NCBI GenBank assembly: GCA_013359265.1
Contig: JABWCD010000033.1
Coordinates: forward strand, 1 to 64,000
Origin: Candidatus Hydrogenedentota bacterium
GTDB lineage: Bacteria > Hydrogenedentota > Hydrogenedentia > Hydrogenedentales > SLHB01
Reading direction: 5' to 3'
Length of the DNA: 64,000 nucleotides
This document shows positions 27,492 to 37,018 of this stretch, in pieces. Position 1 is the stretch's first letter. The number at the start of each line of letters is the position of its first letter. Made by a program: the position numbers and the translations under genes. A model generated the notes under the pieces. The model saw only the letters and a program-made list of their open reading frames with translations. It ran no database searches and was not told the DNA's origin.

Positions 27492-27520
27492 CGGTCAATC
27501 TCCGTCGGTTTTGACCTGCC

Positions 27521-29263
27521 CTAATCGTCAAACTTGTCGGTGTGCGCGAGAATCTCGTCCGTGGTCGTAATACCCTTCAGACACTTGATGATGCCCTCTT
27601 CGCGCAAGGTGCGCATGCCCTGTTTGCGGCGCGCGTACTTGCGGATTTCGTACGCGAGTGCGCGCTGGTTGATGAGATCGCACAGCGGCTCGTCGACCGT
27701 AAGCAACTCGAACAGGCCTACGCGGCCCATGTACCCGATGTAGTCACACGCCGGGCAGCCGTCCGCCTTCCAGAAGGCGAGATTCGGCGCTTTCCGGTAG
27801 TCTTCCGGAAGGCCAAGCAGTTCCATCTCTTCGATGTCGGGTTTGTACGGCTTGCGGCAGTGCCGGCACACGACGCGGACAAGGCGCTGCGCAAGCACGG
27901 CCGTTAGCGATGACGTGATAAGGAACGGTTCGAGGTCCATATCGAGCAGGCGTGTAATGGTCTCGGACGCGCTGTTCGTGTGGAGCGTGCTCAGCACCAG
28001 GTGTCCGGTGAGCGACGCTTCGACGGCGATTTGCGCGGTCTCGAGGTCGCGGATTTCACCGACCATCACGATGTCGGGGTCCTGACGCAGAATCGAGCGC
28101 AGGCACGCGGCAAACGTCAGGCCCACTTCCTCGCGGACCTGCACCTGGACCACCCGGTCCATTTTCAATTCGACGGGGTCTTCCGTCGTGATGATCTTTA
28201 CCGCGACTTCGTTGAGTTCATTGAGGCACGCGTAGAGCGTGGTGGTCTTGCCGGAACCGGTCGGGCCGGTGACCAGGAAGATACCGTTCGGCCTCGCGAT
28301 GCACGTCTTGATCGCCGTCAACTGGTTCGGCTCGAAGCCCAGCTTCTCGATGTCGACCTTTACCGTCGTGCGGTCGAGAATACGCATCACGACGCTTTCG
28401 CCGTACAACGTCGGCAACGTCGCGACGCGGATGTCCACTTCCGAATCGCCGATCTTAAGCTCGATGCGCGCGTCCTGCGGCAGGCGACGTTCGCCGATGT
28501 CCATGCTGCACATGATCTTGATGCGGCAGGTGAGCGCCAGCGCCAATGCCTTCGGCGGGCTGGTGATTTCGTGCAGCACGCCGTCGATGCGGATACGGAT
28601 GCGGAAGTCTTCCTCGTACACCTCGAAGTGAATATCCGAGGCGCGCTTCGTGATGGCGTCGAGCAGGACCAGGTTCACGATTTTAATGACTTCGGGCTCT
28701 TGCGCAAGTTGGACGAGGTTGTCTATGTCGCCCACGATCTCCTGCGTGCCAAGTTCTTCGAGCGTCAGTTCGGCGTCGCCGACGCGCTCGATGAGTTCTT
28801 TCAGGGTAGATTCGATGTTCTCCGTGTCGAATGCGTAGTTGTTCTTGATGAACACCGACACATCTTGCGGATTGCTGATCGCGCCGACGATCTCTTGTCC
28901 GGTAAGTTGCGAGATCGTGTCAAGCACGCCGAGGTCCATCGGGTTTGCCATCGCAACCATCAGCTTTCCGTCTTTTTCGCGGATGGGCGCAATCATGTAG
29001 AACTTGGCAACGTCCGGCTCGACCTTGCGCAGTATCTCGTCCGCCACTTTGAGCTTGGTGACGTCCACTTTCTCCATGCCGGACTGCATGCCGAGCGCGT
29101 CGATGACGTCCTGCTCTTCGCACAGGCCCATGCGAACGAGCACGCGGCCCAGCATGTCGCCCGTGAGGCGTTGCCGCTGCAGGGCTTCGTCGAGCTCGAG
29201 CGGACTGATGACGCCCTGGTCTACCAGGATGTCGCCTAACGCTCTTTCTTTCATCGTGGCCAT
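27521..29263 (-). CDS. pilB: PilB/GspE-type assembly ATPase (first of two in the pilus cluster)
   Basis: 580 residues. An N-terminal MshEN-type domain (ERALGDILVDQGVISPLELDEAL) is followed by the ATPase core: Walker A GPTGSGKTTTLYACL (about 332-346), RQDPDIVMVGEIRDLETAQI (Walker B), and the tetracysteine zinc motif CRHC (about 467) with CPAC (about 502) typical of PilB/GspE but absent from PilT. It powers pilin polymerisation. It lies between pilT and the PilC/GspF-like gene and is likely co-transcribed with both. Confidence 0.92.
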   Translation of the reverse strand: MATMKERALGDILVDQGVISPLELDEALQRQRLTGDMLGRVLVRMGLCEEQDVIDALGMQSGMEKVDVTKLKVADEILRKVEPDVAKFYMIAPIREKDGKLMVAMANPMDLGVLDTISQLTGQEIVGAISNPQDVSVFIKNNYAFDTENIESTLKELIERVGDAELTLEELGTQEIVGDIDNLVQLAQEPEVIKIVNLVLLDAITKRASDIHFEVYEEDFRIRIRIDGVLHEITSPPKALALALTCRIKIMCSMDIGERRLPQDARIELKIGDSEVDIRVATLPTLYGESVVMRILDRTTVKVDIEKLGFEPNQLTAIKTCIARPNGIFLVTGPTGSGKTTTLYACLNELNEVAVKIITTEDPVELKMDRVVQVQVREEVGLTFAACLRSILRQDPDIVMVGEIRDLETAQIAVEASLTGHLVLSTLHTNSASETITRLLDMDLEPFLITSSLTAVLAQRLVRVVCRHCRKPYKPDIEEMELLGLPEDYRKAPNLAFWKADGCPACDYIGYMGRVGLFELLTVDEPLCDLINQRALAYEIRKYARRKQGMRTLREEGIIKCLKGITTTDEILAHTDKFDD

Positions 29264-29281
29264 GGTGTCCGTAGCCTCGCG

Positions 29282-30400
29282 TTAGCGGGTAATCGATTGC
29301 TGTTTGGCTTTTGTCGGGATGATTTCACCTTCCGGCGCCATTGCCCGGGCGCTCGCCTCGAAGTCGTCGGCCATCTGCGCGCGGCCGAGGGCGTCTTCGT
29401 ATTTGATGATGCCCTTGCGGTACAACGCGAGCAGGTGTTCGTCCAGAAGGTTCATGCCGTACTTGTGTCCCGTCTGGATCGCGGACGTGATGCGGTACGA
29501 CTTGTTTTCGCGGATCAGGTTCTGAATGGCCGGCGTCGTAATCATCACCTCGAAGGCGGCGACGCGCCCGAACCCGCTCTTGCGGGGGACCAGCGTCTGC
29601 GAAATGATCGACTTCAAGTTACCGGCAAGCTGCGTGCGAATCTGTTCCTGCTGGTTCGTCGGGAACGCGTCAACCAAACGGTCGATCGTGCGGACCGCGC
29701 CCGTGGTGTGCAGCGTGCCAAACACCAGGTGACCGGTCTCGGCCGCGGTCACCGCGGCGCCGATGGTCTCGAGGTCGCGCATTTCGCCGACCAGAATGAT
29801 ATCGGGGTCCTGACGCAGCGCGCGCCGCAGCGCTTCCGCGAAGGTTGGCACGTCCACGCCGACTTCGCGTTGCGTGATGATGCTGCGCTTGTGCGTATGG
29901 TAATACTCGATCGGGTCCTCGATGGTGATGATGTGGTGGTCGAAGTTGGTATTGATCCAATCGATCATCGTGGCGAGGCTCGTGCTCTTGCCCGAACCCG
30001 TCGGGCCGGTGACCAGGATCAAGCCGCGCGGCTGGGTGATGATTGGCTGCAGACTTTTCGGCAGGCCAATCTCCTCGAAGGTCAGAATCTTTCGCGGAAT
30101 GAGCCGCAATACGAGGCCCACGCAGCCTTTCTGTTTGAAGATCGATACGCGGAACCGGGCGATATCCTCGAACGCAAACCCAAAGTCAGACCCACCGACT
30201 TCCTGCAGTTCCTGCTGGTTGTCGACCGATGCGATCGATTTCATGAGCCGCTCGGTGTCGTCCGGCGTGAGCGGGTCTTCGCCGAAGTACTGCAAGTGCC
30301 CGTGCACGCGGCCCACCGGCGGGTTCTCGACCGCGAGATGCAAGTCTGACCCGTCACGGTCGATCAGCATCCGCAGCAAACTCACCATTTCGTACGCCAT
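29282..30400 (-). CDS. pilT: PilT-like retraction ATPase
   Basis: 372 residues, typical for PilT. Walker [18 protein letters not shown] sits near 131, the Walker B region reads [18 protein letters not shown], and the C-terminal AIQNLIRE matches the PilT AIRNLIRE motif needed for retraction. There is no tetracysteine zinc site, which separates it from the PilB-type proteins on both sides. Its presence argues that this second machine is a retractile type IV pilus rather than a plain second T2SS. Confidence 0.92.
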   Translation of the reverse strand: MAYEMVSLLRMLIDRDGSDLHLAVENPPVGRVHGHLQYFGEDPLTPDDTERLMKSIASVDNQQELQEVGGSDFGFAFEDIARFRVSIFKQKGCVGLVLRLIPRKILTFEEIGLPKSLQPIITQPRGLILVTGPTGSGKSTSLATMIDWINTNFDHHIITIEDPIEYYHTHKRSIITQREVGVDVPTFAEALRRALRQDPDIILVGEMRDLETIGAAVTAAETGHLVFGTLHTTGAVRTIDRLVDAFPTNQQEQIRTQLAGNLKSIISQTLVPRKSGFGRVAAFEVMITTPAIQNLIRENKSYRITSAIQTGHKYGMNLLDEHLLALYRKGIIKYEDALGRAQMADDFEASARAMAPEGEIIPTKAKQQSITR

Positions 30401-30418
30401 GTCAGGCAGTCTCCTTCG

Positions 30419-32326
30419 CTACGCGGACGCAGCCGTTTCCCGCACCAGTGGCTCGTCCACCGCGGTCACGCGATTGCATTCTTCCACGGTGGTAATACCG
30501 TTGAGCACCTTTTTCCAACCGTCTTCGCGCATGGTGGTCATGCCTTCCAGACGCGCCTTGCGCCGGAGCGGGCCGGCAGGCGACCCGTGCATAATCATCT
30601 GGCGCAACTCGTCGTTCATCAGCATGAGTTCGTACACGCCGACGCGGCCGGAATACCCGGTATGGTTGCAGTTGTCGCACCCCTTGCCGTGGAAAACTTC
30701 AACCTTGTTCCAGTCGATTTTCATCGCCAACCGCTCCTTTTCGAAATCGGTTGGCTTGTAAAGTTCCTTGCACGCCGTGCAGATTGTGCGCACCAGCCGC
30801 TGGCCCAACACCGCACGGATGCCTGACGCCACGAGGAAGGGGCGAATGCCGATATCGACGAGACGAATAATCGCCGCGGGCGCGTCGTTGGTGTGAAGCG
30901 TCGAGAAAACCAGGTGGCCGGTGAGCGCCGCCTTGATCGCGATCTCCGCCGTTTCCTGGTCACGAATTTCACCGACCATCACGATATCGGGGTCCTGACG
31001 GAAAATGGCACGGAGCGCGCGGGCGAAATTCCACCCAATATCGTGGTTGATTTGCACCTGGTTGATGCCGCGCAACTGGTATTCGACCGGGTCCTCGACG
31101 GTGACGAGTTTCGCGTCCGTCTGATTGAGCTGATGCAGCGACGCGTATAGCGTCGTCGTCTTGCCCGAGCCGGTCGGGCCGGTGACAAGAATAACGCCCG
31201 TGGCCTGGCCAAGCAGTTCTTCCCAGCGGCGTTGGTCCTCTGGCGCAAACCCGAGTTGGCCCATGCCGAGGAGCAGGCCGCTCTTGTCCAAGATACGCAT
31301 TACGACGCTCTCGCCGTAGACGGCAGGCAGCGCGCTCACGCGCAGGTCGACCATCTTGCCGCCCAGGGCAATCTTGATGCGGCCGTCCTGCGGGATGCGC
31401 CGCTCGGAGATGTCCATGCCGGACATGATCTTCAACCGCGATATAATCGAGGGTTGCGCGCGCTTGGGCGGCGTCGGCATCAAATGCAGGATACCGTCGA
31501 TGCGATACCGCACCTTGACATCGAACTTGCCGGGTTCGACGTGAATATCCGACGCGCGGAGGCGGAACGCCTCGAGAATCAGGTGATTGATGTACCGCAC
31601 CACCGGGCTGTCGCTGTCGTCGTCGTCGTCCTGCGTCACCACGCCGCCCGCCGGCTTTGTCACGGAGATGCTGTCGTTGAAGTCAACGCTATCCATCGAG
31701 ATGCTGCTAAGGCTGATGTCGCTTCCGGAAACGCTGCTGCCCATGCTGCTCATCGACGAGGCCATCGAACTCACGTTAGACATCGTGCTCAGCGTGCTGA
31801 GCGTGCTCGCGCTGCTGACCGTCGACAGCATCGATTCGACCGTCTTCTCGTTCAGTCCGTAGTACTTCGCGAGCGCTACCTTGATTTCTTCCGGCGTCGT
31901 CAATTGCGGGACGACACGGCGATCGAGCAGTCGTTCGAGATTGTCGAATGTCTGCACGTTTGTGGGATCGGCAGTGGCCAGAAGCAGCGCCCCATGCTCT
32001 TCGCCAATCGGCATAACCTTATAAAGAGTGGCGATCTGCGGATCGACCATGTTGCGAATGCGTTCAGGAATCTCGCGGTCCGACAGGCGAATGATGGGAA
32101 TGCCGAGCTGATCGGCCAGCCCTTCGGAGATATGGCTTCTGCTGATATAGCCCAGCCGGACGAGTATCTCGCCCAGCTTGCGCTGCCCCATCGAGGTCTG
32201 CTGCTTGTGGACCGCTTCGTCAAGCTGCTTCTGCGTGATAATGCCGCGGCTGACAAGGCTTTGCCCGAAAGTCTTGTAGCCCCCACCGGTCGTCGGTGGG
32301 CCTGGAGGTTGTGTTGTGGTCGCCAC
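30419..32326 (-). CDS. pilB: PilB/GspE-type ATPase with a Ser/Met-rich linker
   Basis: 635 residues. GTG start with GAGG 8 nt upstream. An MshEN-type N-domain (FGQSLVSRGIITQKQLDEAV) is followed by an unusual Ser/Met/Thr-rich segment (about 160-235: SSMASSMSSMGSSVSGS), then the ATPase core with Walker A GPTGSGKTTTLYASL (about 381), RQDPDIVMVGEIRDQETAEI, and zinc cysteines CTAC (about 515) and CDNC (about 548). It heads the pilus gene run and is directly downstream of two promoter-like signals. Two PilB paralogues served by one PilC suggests alternative motors. Confidence 0.9.
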   Translation of the reverse strand: MATTTQPPGPPTTGGGYKTFGQSLVSRGIITQKQLDEAVHKQQTSMGQRKLGEILVRLGYISRSHISEGLADQLGIPIIRLSDREIPERIRNMVDPQIATLYKVMPIGEEHGALLLATADPTNVQTFDNLERLLDRRVVPQLTTPEEIKVALAKYYGLNEKTVESMLSTVSSASTLSTLSTMSNVSSMASSMSSMGSSVSGSDISLSSISMDSVDFNDSISVTKPAGGVVTQDDDDDSDSPVVRYINHLILEAFRLRASDIHVEPGKFDVKVRYRIDGILHLMPTPPKRAQPSIISRLKIMSGMDISERRIPQDGRIKIALGGKMVDLRVSALPAVYGESVVMRILDKSGLLLGMGQLGFAPEDQRRWEELLGQATGVILVTGPTGSGKTTTLYASLHQLNQTDAKLVTVEDPVEYQLRGINQVQINHDIGWNFARALRAIFRQDPDIVMVGEIRDQETAEIAIKAALTGHLVFSTLHTNDAPAAIIRLVDIGIRPFLVASGIRAVLGQRLVRTICTACKELYKPTDFEKERLAMKIDWNKVEVFHGKGCDNCNHTGYSGRVGVYELMLMNDELRQMIMHGSPAGPLRRKARLEGMTTMREDGWKKVLNGITTVEECNRVTAVDEPLVRETAASA

Positions 32327-32355
32327 GGTTCGATCCTCAGCCGTTCAGCAATTTA

Positions 32356-32384
32356 ACTGTACCATTCAACGCGTTGAAAGTCAA
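32356..32384 (-). promoter_or_regulatory. Proximal sigma70-type promoter with palindromic operator in its spacer
   Basis: On the minus strand TTGACT (32379-32384), 17 bp, TACAGT (32356-32361). The spacer contains the perfect 14-bp palindrome TTCAACGCGTTGAA (32365-32378). Predicted transcription starts about 22 nt before the PilB GTG, leaving just room for its GAGG ribosome site. A dimeric regulator binding between -35 and -10 would control the whole pilus run. It lies in a 453-bp gene-free region (32327-32779). Confidence 0.65.
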
Positions 32385-32670
32385 TGTAAATAATGCTAAT
32401 GGTCATTGATGGCATTACATTTATAACTGAATTTGTCAATAGATTATTCGCCCGCAACTTGCCAACGCGGCATGTCTTGTTCCGTGGTATCCAGAGCTTC
32501 CAACACGACCCCTCGCGCGGCTCACACCACCAAGCCTACTCGCTCACGGCAAATGGCCAACGGGACAGCCTTAACGCAACGCTTACGCGCCCTTCGGCAA
32601 CCGATTACAAATGCCCAAGTTACGACGGTTCGGCACCCCATCTGCGTCCCCGGATGACCACACCTTCCGA

Positions 32671-32704
32671 GGACAATTGTCCCGCAGAAGTGACGGAAAG
32701 TCAA
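32671..32704 (-). promoter_or_regulatory. Distal sigma70-like promoter overlapping a perfect palindrome
   Basis: TTGACT (32699-32704), 17 bp, GACAAT (32676-32681) on the minus strand. The -10 hexamer lies inside the 12-bp palindrome GGACAATTGTCC (32671-32682), whose sequence differs from the proximal one. It would give a transcript about 340 nt longer than the proximal promoter. It lies about 80 bp downstream of the gspM stop. Confidence 0.5.
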
Positions 32705-32761
32705 GTAATTGCGGCGACAAACGGCGCGGGCATGTGGGTAAATTGTGTAAAGAGATCTGCC

Positions 32762-32780
32762 GGCCCGAATGGGGCGGGCC
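32762..32780 (-). terminator. GC hairpin at the gspM stop codon, possible weak operon end
   Basis: Arms GGCCCG and CGGGCC with a 7-nt loop begin at the last base of the gspM stop codon. The downstream minus-strand sequence has only a short TCTCTTT, not a true U-tract, so intrinsic termination would be weak. It could help separate the T2SS operon from the pilus run. Confidence 0.3.
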
Positions 32781-33298
32781 TACGCCTGAGGAGCGACGAA
32801 CGTCAAGCGGCAGTCAAGGCTCTTGGCGTCTTGGGAGGGACGCAAGTAAAGCATTTGGCTGAGGTAGACAAATCGACCGGTGTCGTAGACGCGGTGGAGC
32901 AAATCGACCAGCTCTTGATTCGATACCCCATTGAGAGTGATTTCGACCGAACTGCTTTCTTGCCCGGGTGTCGAACTGCCCCGGTTGCTTCGCATCGAAC
33001 ACCGGGCACCAAGTTTCAGGTCTTTGACCGCTTTGTCGACTTCGGTGAACAGGTTGAATTGACCGGCCTTTGCAATCCTGGCCTGGACGGCTTCCTGCTT
33101 TTTTCGGTCGCGTTCTACGGTAGCTTGAAGAATCTTTGCGAGATTGAGCCGCTCTCGGGCTTGCGCCACCTGTTCGATGGACTTTTTGTACGCTTGGTAC
33201 GGCCCCTGCGAAATTCCGTACGCTCCAATCACAGCGACGCCGATCGCGCCGAGAACAAGCACCATACGTTCGCGCGGTTGTAGTTTTACTTTCGCCAT
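32780..33298 (-). CDS. gspM: GspM/PilO-like T2SS inner-membrane protein
   Basis: 172 residues: short cytoplasmic tail, one transmembrane helix (about 12-29), a Glu/Arg/Lys-rich coiled coil (about 38-75) and a ferredoxin-like periplasmic domain (about 85-168). This is the GspM/PilO plan and size; GspM pairs with GspL in the T2SS platform. It is last in the C-to-M operon, 14 bp after gspL. Confidence 0.8.
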   Translation of the reverse strand: MAKVKLQPRERMVLVLGAIGVAVIGAYGISQGPYQAYKKSIEQVAQARERLNLAKILQATVERDRKKQEAVQARIAKAGQFNLFTEVDKAVKDLKLGARCSMRSNRGSSTPGQESSSVEITLNGVSNQELVDLLHRVYDTGRFVYLSQMLYLRPSQDAKSLDCRLTFVAPQA

Positions 33299-33312
33299 GT
33301 GCCCATCCGCCC

Positions 33313-34842
33313 CTAAATCGTCGCCTGCATCCGGAAGAACGTCTTGCCCTCTTTCGTCGCAAGCGTCGGATCGTCGTCCAGTTTGAAGGTTGCCGATTGT
33401 TTTAGCTTGTCCACGGCTTCGTTAAACCCGGCCGTGTCCACGATTTCGCCTTCTACGACCAGCGACTGGGAACCGCCCCGTGCGTCGCGGACTTGAATCT
33501 GCGAGAGCACGACTTTGCCGCTCGGAAACGTGTCGGCCAATTCCTTGATGATTGCCAGCAGCGGCGGCCGCGCCAGCATTTCCGCCGATAGTCGTGACGC
33601 CGATTCCTCCGCTTCCTTTTGTCGGGCTTCGAGCAGCTCCATGGACAATTGCCCGCCCACGTCGCCCTCGGGCCGTTCCTTGGCATCCTCCGCGTCGGGA
33701 AACGTCGCAGCGTAGATAGACCAAATCTCCGCCCCGATCCGCTCCGTCTCGGCGATATTGTTTTGGTATTGGGCCGCACAATATCCCGCGATTCCCGCCA
33801 AGGTAACGAAAAGCATAGCGGCGCTGCCCAACAGGCGCGGCCGCATTCCGGCGAACACGTTCGCCGGAGCGAGCGGGCCCTTGCGCAACTCGAAGAAAAC
33901 TCCGCTACCGGCCGCGGCCGCGGCCGCACCCGCGGCCGCTTCCCAGCGGTTGGGTGGTTCGAGGCCAGTCCCATCGCCGACTGCTACGCCGACGAGGCGC
34001 GCGACCGCTTTCTCGGCGCCGCGAACATTCTTGGCAAGATTCGCGTAGACCACCGGGACATTGAGTCCATCTTCAAACTCTTCGCGCGACACGCTGTCGA
34101 ACTCGATGCCCGTGACCGTCAAATCCTCGACGGCTTCCTCGCCCGACCAGGACGTGGCGAACGCACGCAGCGTGTTGCGCGCGTCGCGTGACAGCGCGCG
34201 GGGATCGGAAATCGCGCGCTCCGCCGTCGCCGCCAAGTGCCGGAAGTAGACGAGTTTCCTGCCATGAATCGCGGCAAAAATCGCGCCGTCGTCGCGAATG
34301 TGCAACTGGGCATGCAGCCCGGCGGGCTTGCGCCGGCCCGCCAGCCACAACGTCGACAATCCGGCAACATCGAGGTTGATTCCCTCGATGTTCACACCCG
34401 CCGCCGCGAACTCGCTGATCTGGTCTTCGAGGATGGACTGCTTGATTGCGACAACGAGCACCGTGGTTTCTCCCGGCGCTTCCTTGATCACGGTGTGATC
34501 GATGATCAGGTCGTCGATGGGAAACGCGAGCGTGGGTTCAAGCTCGACAGGGACGGCAGCCGTAACACGCGCATGGCCGCGGAACGGCACCGTGAGCGTG
34601 CGCACGACCATGTTCGCGCTGTTGATACACAAAACGAACAGCGCGGGACGCGCTTTAACCTCGGCCAGGATTTTCTGTACCGCGGCCATGAACGCTTCCG
34701 CGAGCTCTTCTACGGTGTCGTACGCCAGCGCCGCGACGTGCCATTCAAGCAGCGTTGGTTGCGCGCCGCCCGTTTGCACGACGGCAAGCCGCACTTCGTT
34801 TCCGGCAATTTCGAACGCGCCCACGCGCGAAGACAATTTCAT
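33313..34842 (-). CDS. gspL: GspL/PilM-like T2SS platform protein
   Basis: 509 residues. The ATG at 34842 overlaps the gspK stop as ATGA and follows GGAAGGA, which is why I prefer it to the GTG at 34857. An actin-like cytoplasmic domain (about 5-300; VGAFEIAGNEVRLAVV, IDDLIIDHTVI) contacts GspE. After an Ala-rich linker comes a transmembrane helix (about 335-357), then a coiled coil and a ferredoxin-like periplasmic domain. GspL is the PilM-PilN equivalent and is naturally one polypeptide, a useful parallel to the PilM-PilN fusion in the pilus cluster. Confidence 0.82.
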   Translation of the reverse strand: MKLSSRVGAFEIAGNEVRLAVVQTGGAQPTLLEWHVAALAYDTVEELAEAFMAAVQKILAEVKARPALFVLCINSANMVVRTLTVPFRGHARVTAAVPVELEPTLAFPIDDLIIDHTVIKEAPGETTVLVVAIKQSILEDQISEFAAAGVNIEGINLDVAGLSTLWLAGRRKPAGLHAQLHIRDDGAIFAAIHGRKLVYFRHLAATAERAISDPRALSRDARNTLRAFATSWSGEEAVEDLTVTGIEFDSVSREEFEDGLNVPVVYANLAKNVRGAEKAVARLVGVAVGDGTGLEPPNRWEAAAGAAAAAAGSGVFFELRKGPLAPANVFAGMRPRLLGSAAMLFVTLAGIAGYCAAQYQNNIAETERIGAEIWSIYAATFPDAEDAKERPEGDVGGQLSMELLEARQKEAEESASRLSAEMLARPPLLAIIKELADTFPSGKVVLSQIQVRDARGGSQSLVVEGEIVDTAGFNEAVDKLKQSATFKLDDDPTLATKEGKTFFRMQATI

Positions 34843-35927
34843 CGAAGTTCCTTCCACTCGGTGATACGAATGCCGTCGACGCCCGCGCTCGGGTCGCGCG
34901 TCAAGAAGGCCTCGATGCGCACGCGGCTGTCACCGCAAATCCCATTGCCGTAAAGCCGGTACGACGAACTCGATACCGTGAACGGGCGAGCCGCACGCGC
35001 ACCCGATTCCCCGCCCGGAGTGCTGGGCTGCGCGGGCATTATACCGCGTTGCTGCAATTCCGCGTTGCTCGAGAACGGAGACCGCTGCCGTTCCTCTATC
35101 ACCAGTTCGGCAAGCCCCGGAATACTCAACGAATCGCCCATCGCCGTAAGCGTTTCCGCCTCGGCGGTATTGATGTTGACGCGGCCGTTGCGGTGGCCGT
35201 GCACAGTGAGTACCTCTGACAACGGCAGTTGCTCAAGATCGATGTCACCGAAATAGAGCGCCGGCGTGACCCCACGGATGAGCATGAGTTCCTCGACGGA
35301 ACTGAGCGGGGCGTTCTTGCACGGATACGGCGTCAGGAGAGACTGGTAATAGTCCGTCTCCGCGCCATTCGGGCGCGTTTCGTCGTCGGAATCGATCCAA
35401 TCGAGAATGGCGTCGGTCGGGTCTTCTTCGGCGCCGCGAGCCTCGAACAAGAATCGAAGCGCGTTCTCCAGCGTTTCGTTTGGCTCCTGCGTGCGGGAAT
35501 CGAGCAACGCATTGAGATTGATCTTGCCGTATTCATCATCGATCGAACACTGCATGATTGCCTTATTGATACTTTGAAACGGGATGCCGTAGCCCCACAT
35601 CTCGTCCAAGCTATCGAACGTCGCGCCGCCAACCGTCGGATCGTCCGCCGTGCCCGAACCAATCTGGGGCGCCTGCGACACGCCGGGCTCGCCCGCGGAC
35701 TGCAACGCCATTGCATCGGCCGTCAGGACTGACACTCCCATCGCGATTGCGGACTTCGCGGCTACTTGCGCCTGGTAGTCCAACAAGTTCGCCGCCACCA
35801 GCGACGTGTCCACCTGCGTCTCGTACGCGTATTCGACGACGAGCACGGTCAACAATACGATGAACAACAGCGATAGCAGAAGGGCTACGCCGTCGTCGTT
35901 CCGTCCATGTCTGTGTATCGCGTTCAT
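34839..35927 (-). CDS. gspK: GspK T2SS minor pseudopilin
   Basis: 362 residues, normal for GspK. The processing site is NDDG|VALLLSLLFIVLLTVLVVEYAYE, without Glu5, as known for GspK. RVNINTAEAETLTAMGD (about 235-255) is the family helix-hairpin motif, and the sequence ends with an acidic/polar tip domain. The start overlaps the gspJ stop as ATGA. GspK caps the pseudopilus. Comparing it with the 2741-aa homologue in the pilus cluster makes the enlargement there obvious. Confidence 0.88.
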   Translation of the reverse strand: MNAIHRHGRNDDGVALLLSLLFIVLLTVLVVEYAYETQVDTSLVAANLLDYQAQVAAKSAIAMGVSVLTADAMALQSAGEPGVSQAPQIGSGTADDPTVGGATFDSLDEMWGYGIPFQSINKAIMQCSIDDEYGKINLNALLDSRTQEPNETLENALRFLFEARGAEEDPTDAILDWIDSDDETRPNGAETDYYQSLLTPYPCKNAPLSSVEELMLIRGVTPALYFGDIDLEQLPLSEVLTVHGHRNGRVNINTAEAETLTAMGDSLSIPGLAELVIEERQRSPFSSNAELQQRGIMPAQPSTPGGESGARAARPFTVSSSSYRLYGNGICGDSRVRIEAFLTRDPSAGVDGIRITEWKELR

Positions 35928-37018
35928 TGGCCCAAACGACTTCCCAGACCGCCGCGGCCGCCACCGGGTGCCGATCGGGTTGAACCTCGTCCGCCAAAGA
36001 TGTTGCTGCCACTGCCGATTCCCGGCGTCCGCCCAGGGGCGCCACGGCCGGAGATTCTGCCCGACCCGGTCCGGCCTGACCGCGACGTGCCGGAACTACT
36101 CGCGGCCGCGGAATCACTCTCCGCCGCACCCTCGGCAGCGGCGCCGCCTTCAGTCTGCCCCTGCGTCTGTTCGCCGCCCTCTTCACCGGCTTCTTCCAAA
36201 GCGGCCTGCGATCGACCGTCGGTGATTTGACCCAGCGACAGCGGAATAGGCACGACCAGCTCGAAGTCCGGATTCTCCACGATGTCGATGTTCTGTTCGA
36301 TCTCCGCCTGAATTTCCTGGTCCGTGCGCGCGAAGTTGATGCGCACGCGAACGCACCACGGCAAACTGCCGAGCAACTGCGAGTCCCACTCCTCGACCCA
36401 CTGGGTGCCGTCGTAATACGTCACGTCAAACGTGCGAATCGGGACAGACCACGACGGCGCCTGATACACCGGAATGTCCGGGTTCGTAGTATTCGTCTGG
36501 GTAACGTCGATGTTGCCAGTCTCCGCGTCCACGGCCTGCGCGTTCGATGCAAGCAACGGTGTCTCCGTCGCTTCGAGCTTCGCTTGGTCGGGCGTCTCGT
36601 CGGTGAGTTCGTACTCCGCGATCCGCTCGCGGTCCACGCCGAGCTGCACGCGCCCCTCTTCGCCGCCAAACACTTCGAAACGCACTTCCTTGAAATCGCC
36701 GGGCAATGCGAATCCGCCCATCAACTGGTTTGTGCTCACAAACCGAAGCGAATCGCGCGGCCCGGTCGTGTTCTCGTCGTTCGTCCCAATGAACTGAAAT
36801 ACCTGCTGCTCGAACCGGCGATCGACATAGACCGACGTCAGGTTGGTGCGAAGACTGCGCTCGAGAAACTGCCGCAGCCGCATCTCCTCCGTACGCACGC
36901 GCGCGACGGAAATGGTGTCCGTTACGCTCGCAAAACTCGCGTACACCACCGCGACGATGAGAACGAGGATTGTCATCGCGACCAGCACTTCCAATAAAGT
37001 AAAACCGCGGCGCATCAT
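35924..37018 (-). CDS. gspJ: GspJ T2SS minor pseudopilin
   Basis: 364 residues from the ATG at 37018, which overlaps the gspI stop as ATGA; longer readings to 37291 would only shadow gspI. MMRRG|FTLLEVLVAMTILVLIVAVVYASF is a canonical leader with Glu5. The core domain is GspJ-like, followed by a Gly/Ser/Arg-rich low-complexity tail (about 290-364) rich in GRGG and SGTSRSG, which makes it longer than the usual 200 aa. Confidence 0.85.
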   Translation of the reverse strand: MMRRGFTLLEVLVAMTILVLIVAVVYASFASVTDTISVARVRTEEMRLRQFLERSLRTNLTSVYVDRRFEQQVFQFIGTNDENTTGPRDSLRFVSTNQLMGGFALPGDFKEVRFEVFGGEEGRVQLGVDRERIAEYELTDETPDQAKLEATETPLLASNAQAVDAETGNIDVTQTNTTNPDIPVYQAPSWSVPIRTFDVTYYDGTQWVEEWDSQLLGSLPWCVRVRINFARTDQEIQAEIEQNIDIVENPDFELVVPIPLSLGQITDGRSQAALEEAGEEGGEQTQGQTEGGAAAEGAAESDSAAASSSGTSRSGRTGSGRISGRGAPGRTPGIGSGSNIFGGRGSTRSAPGGGRGGLGSRLGQ

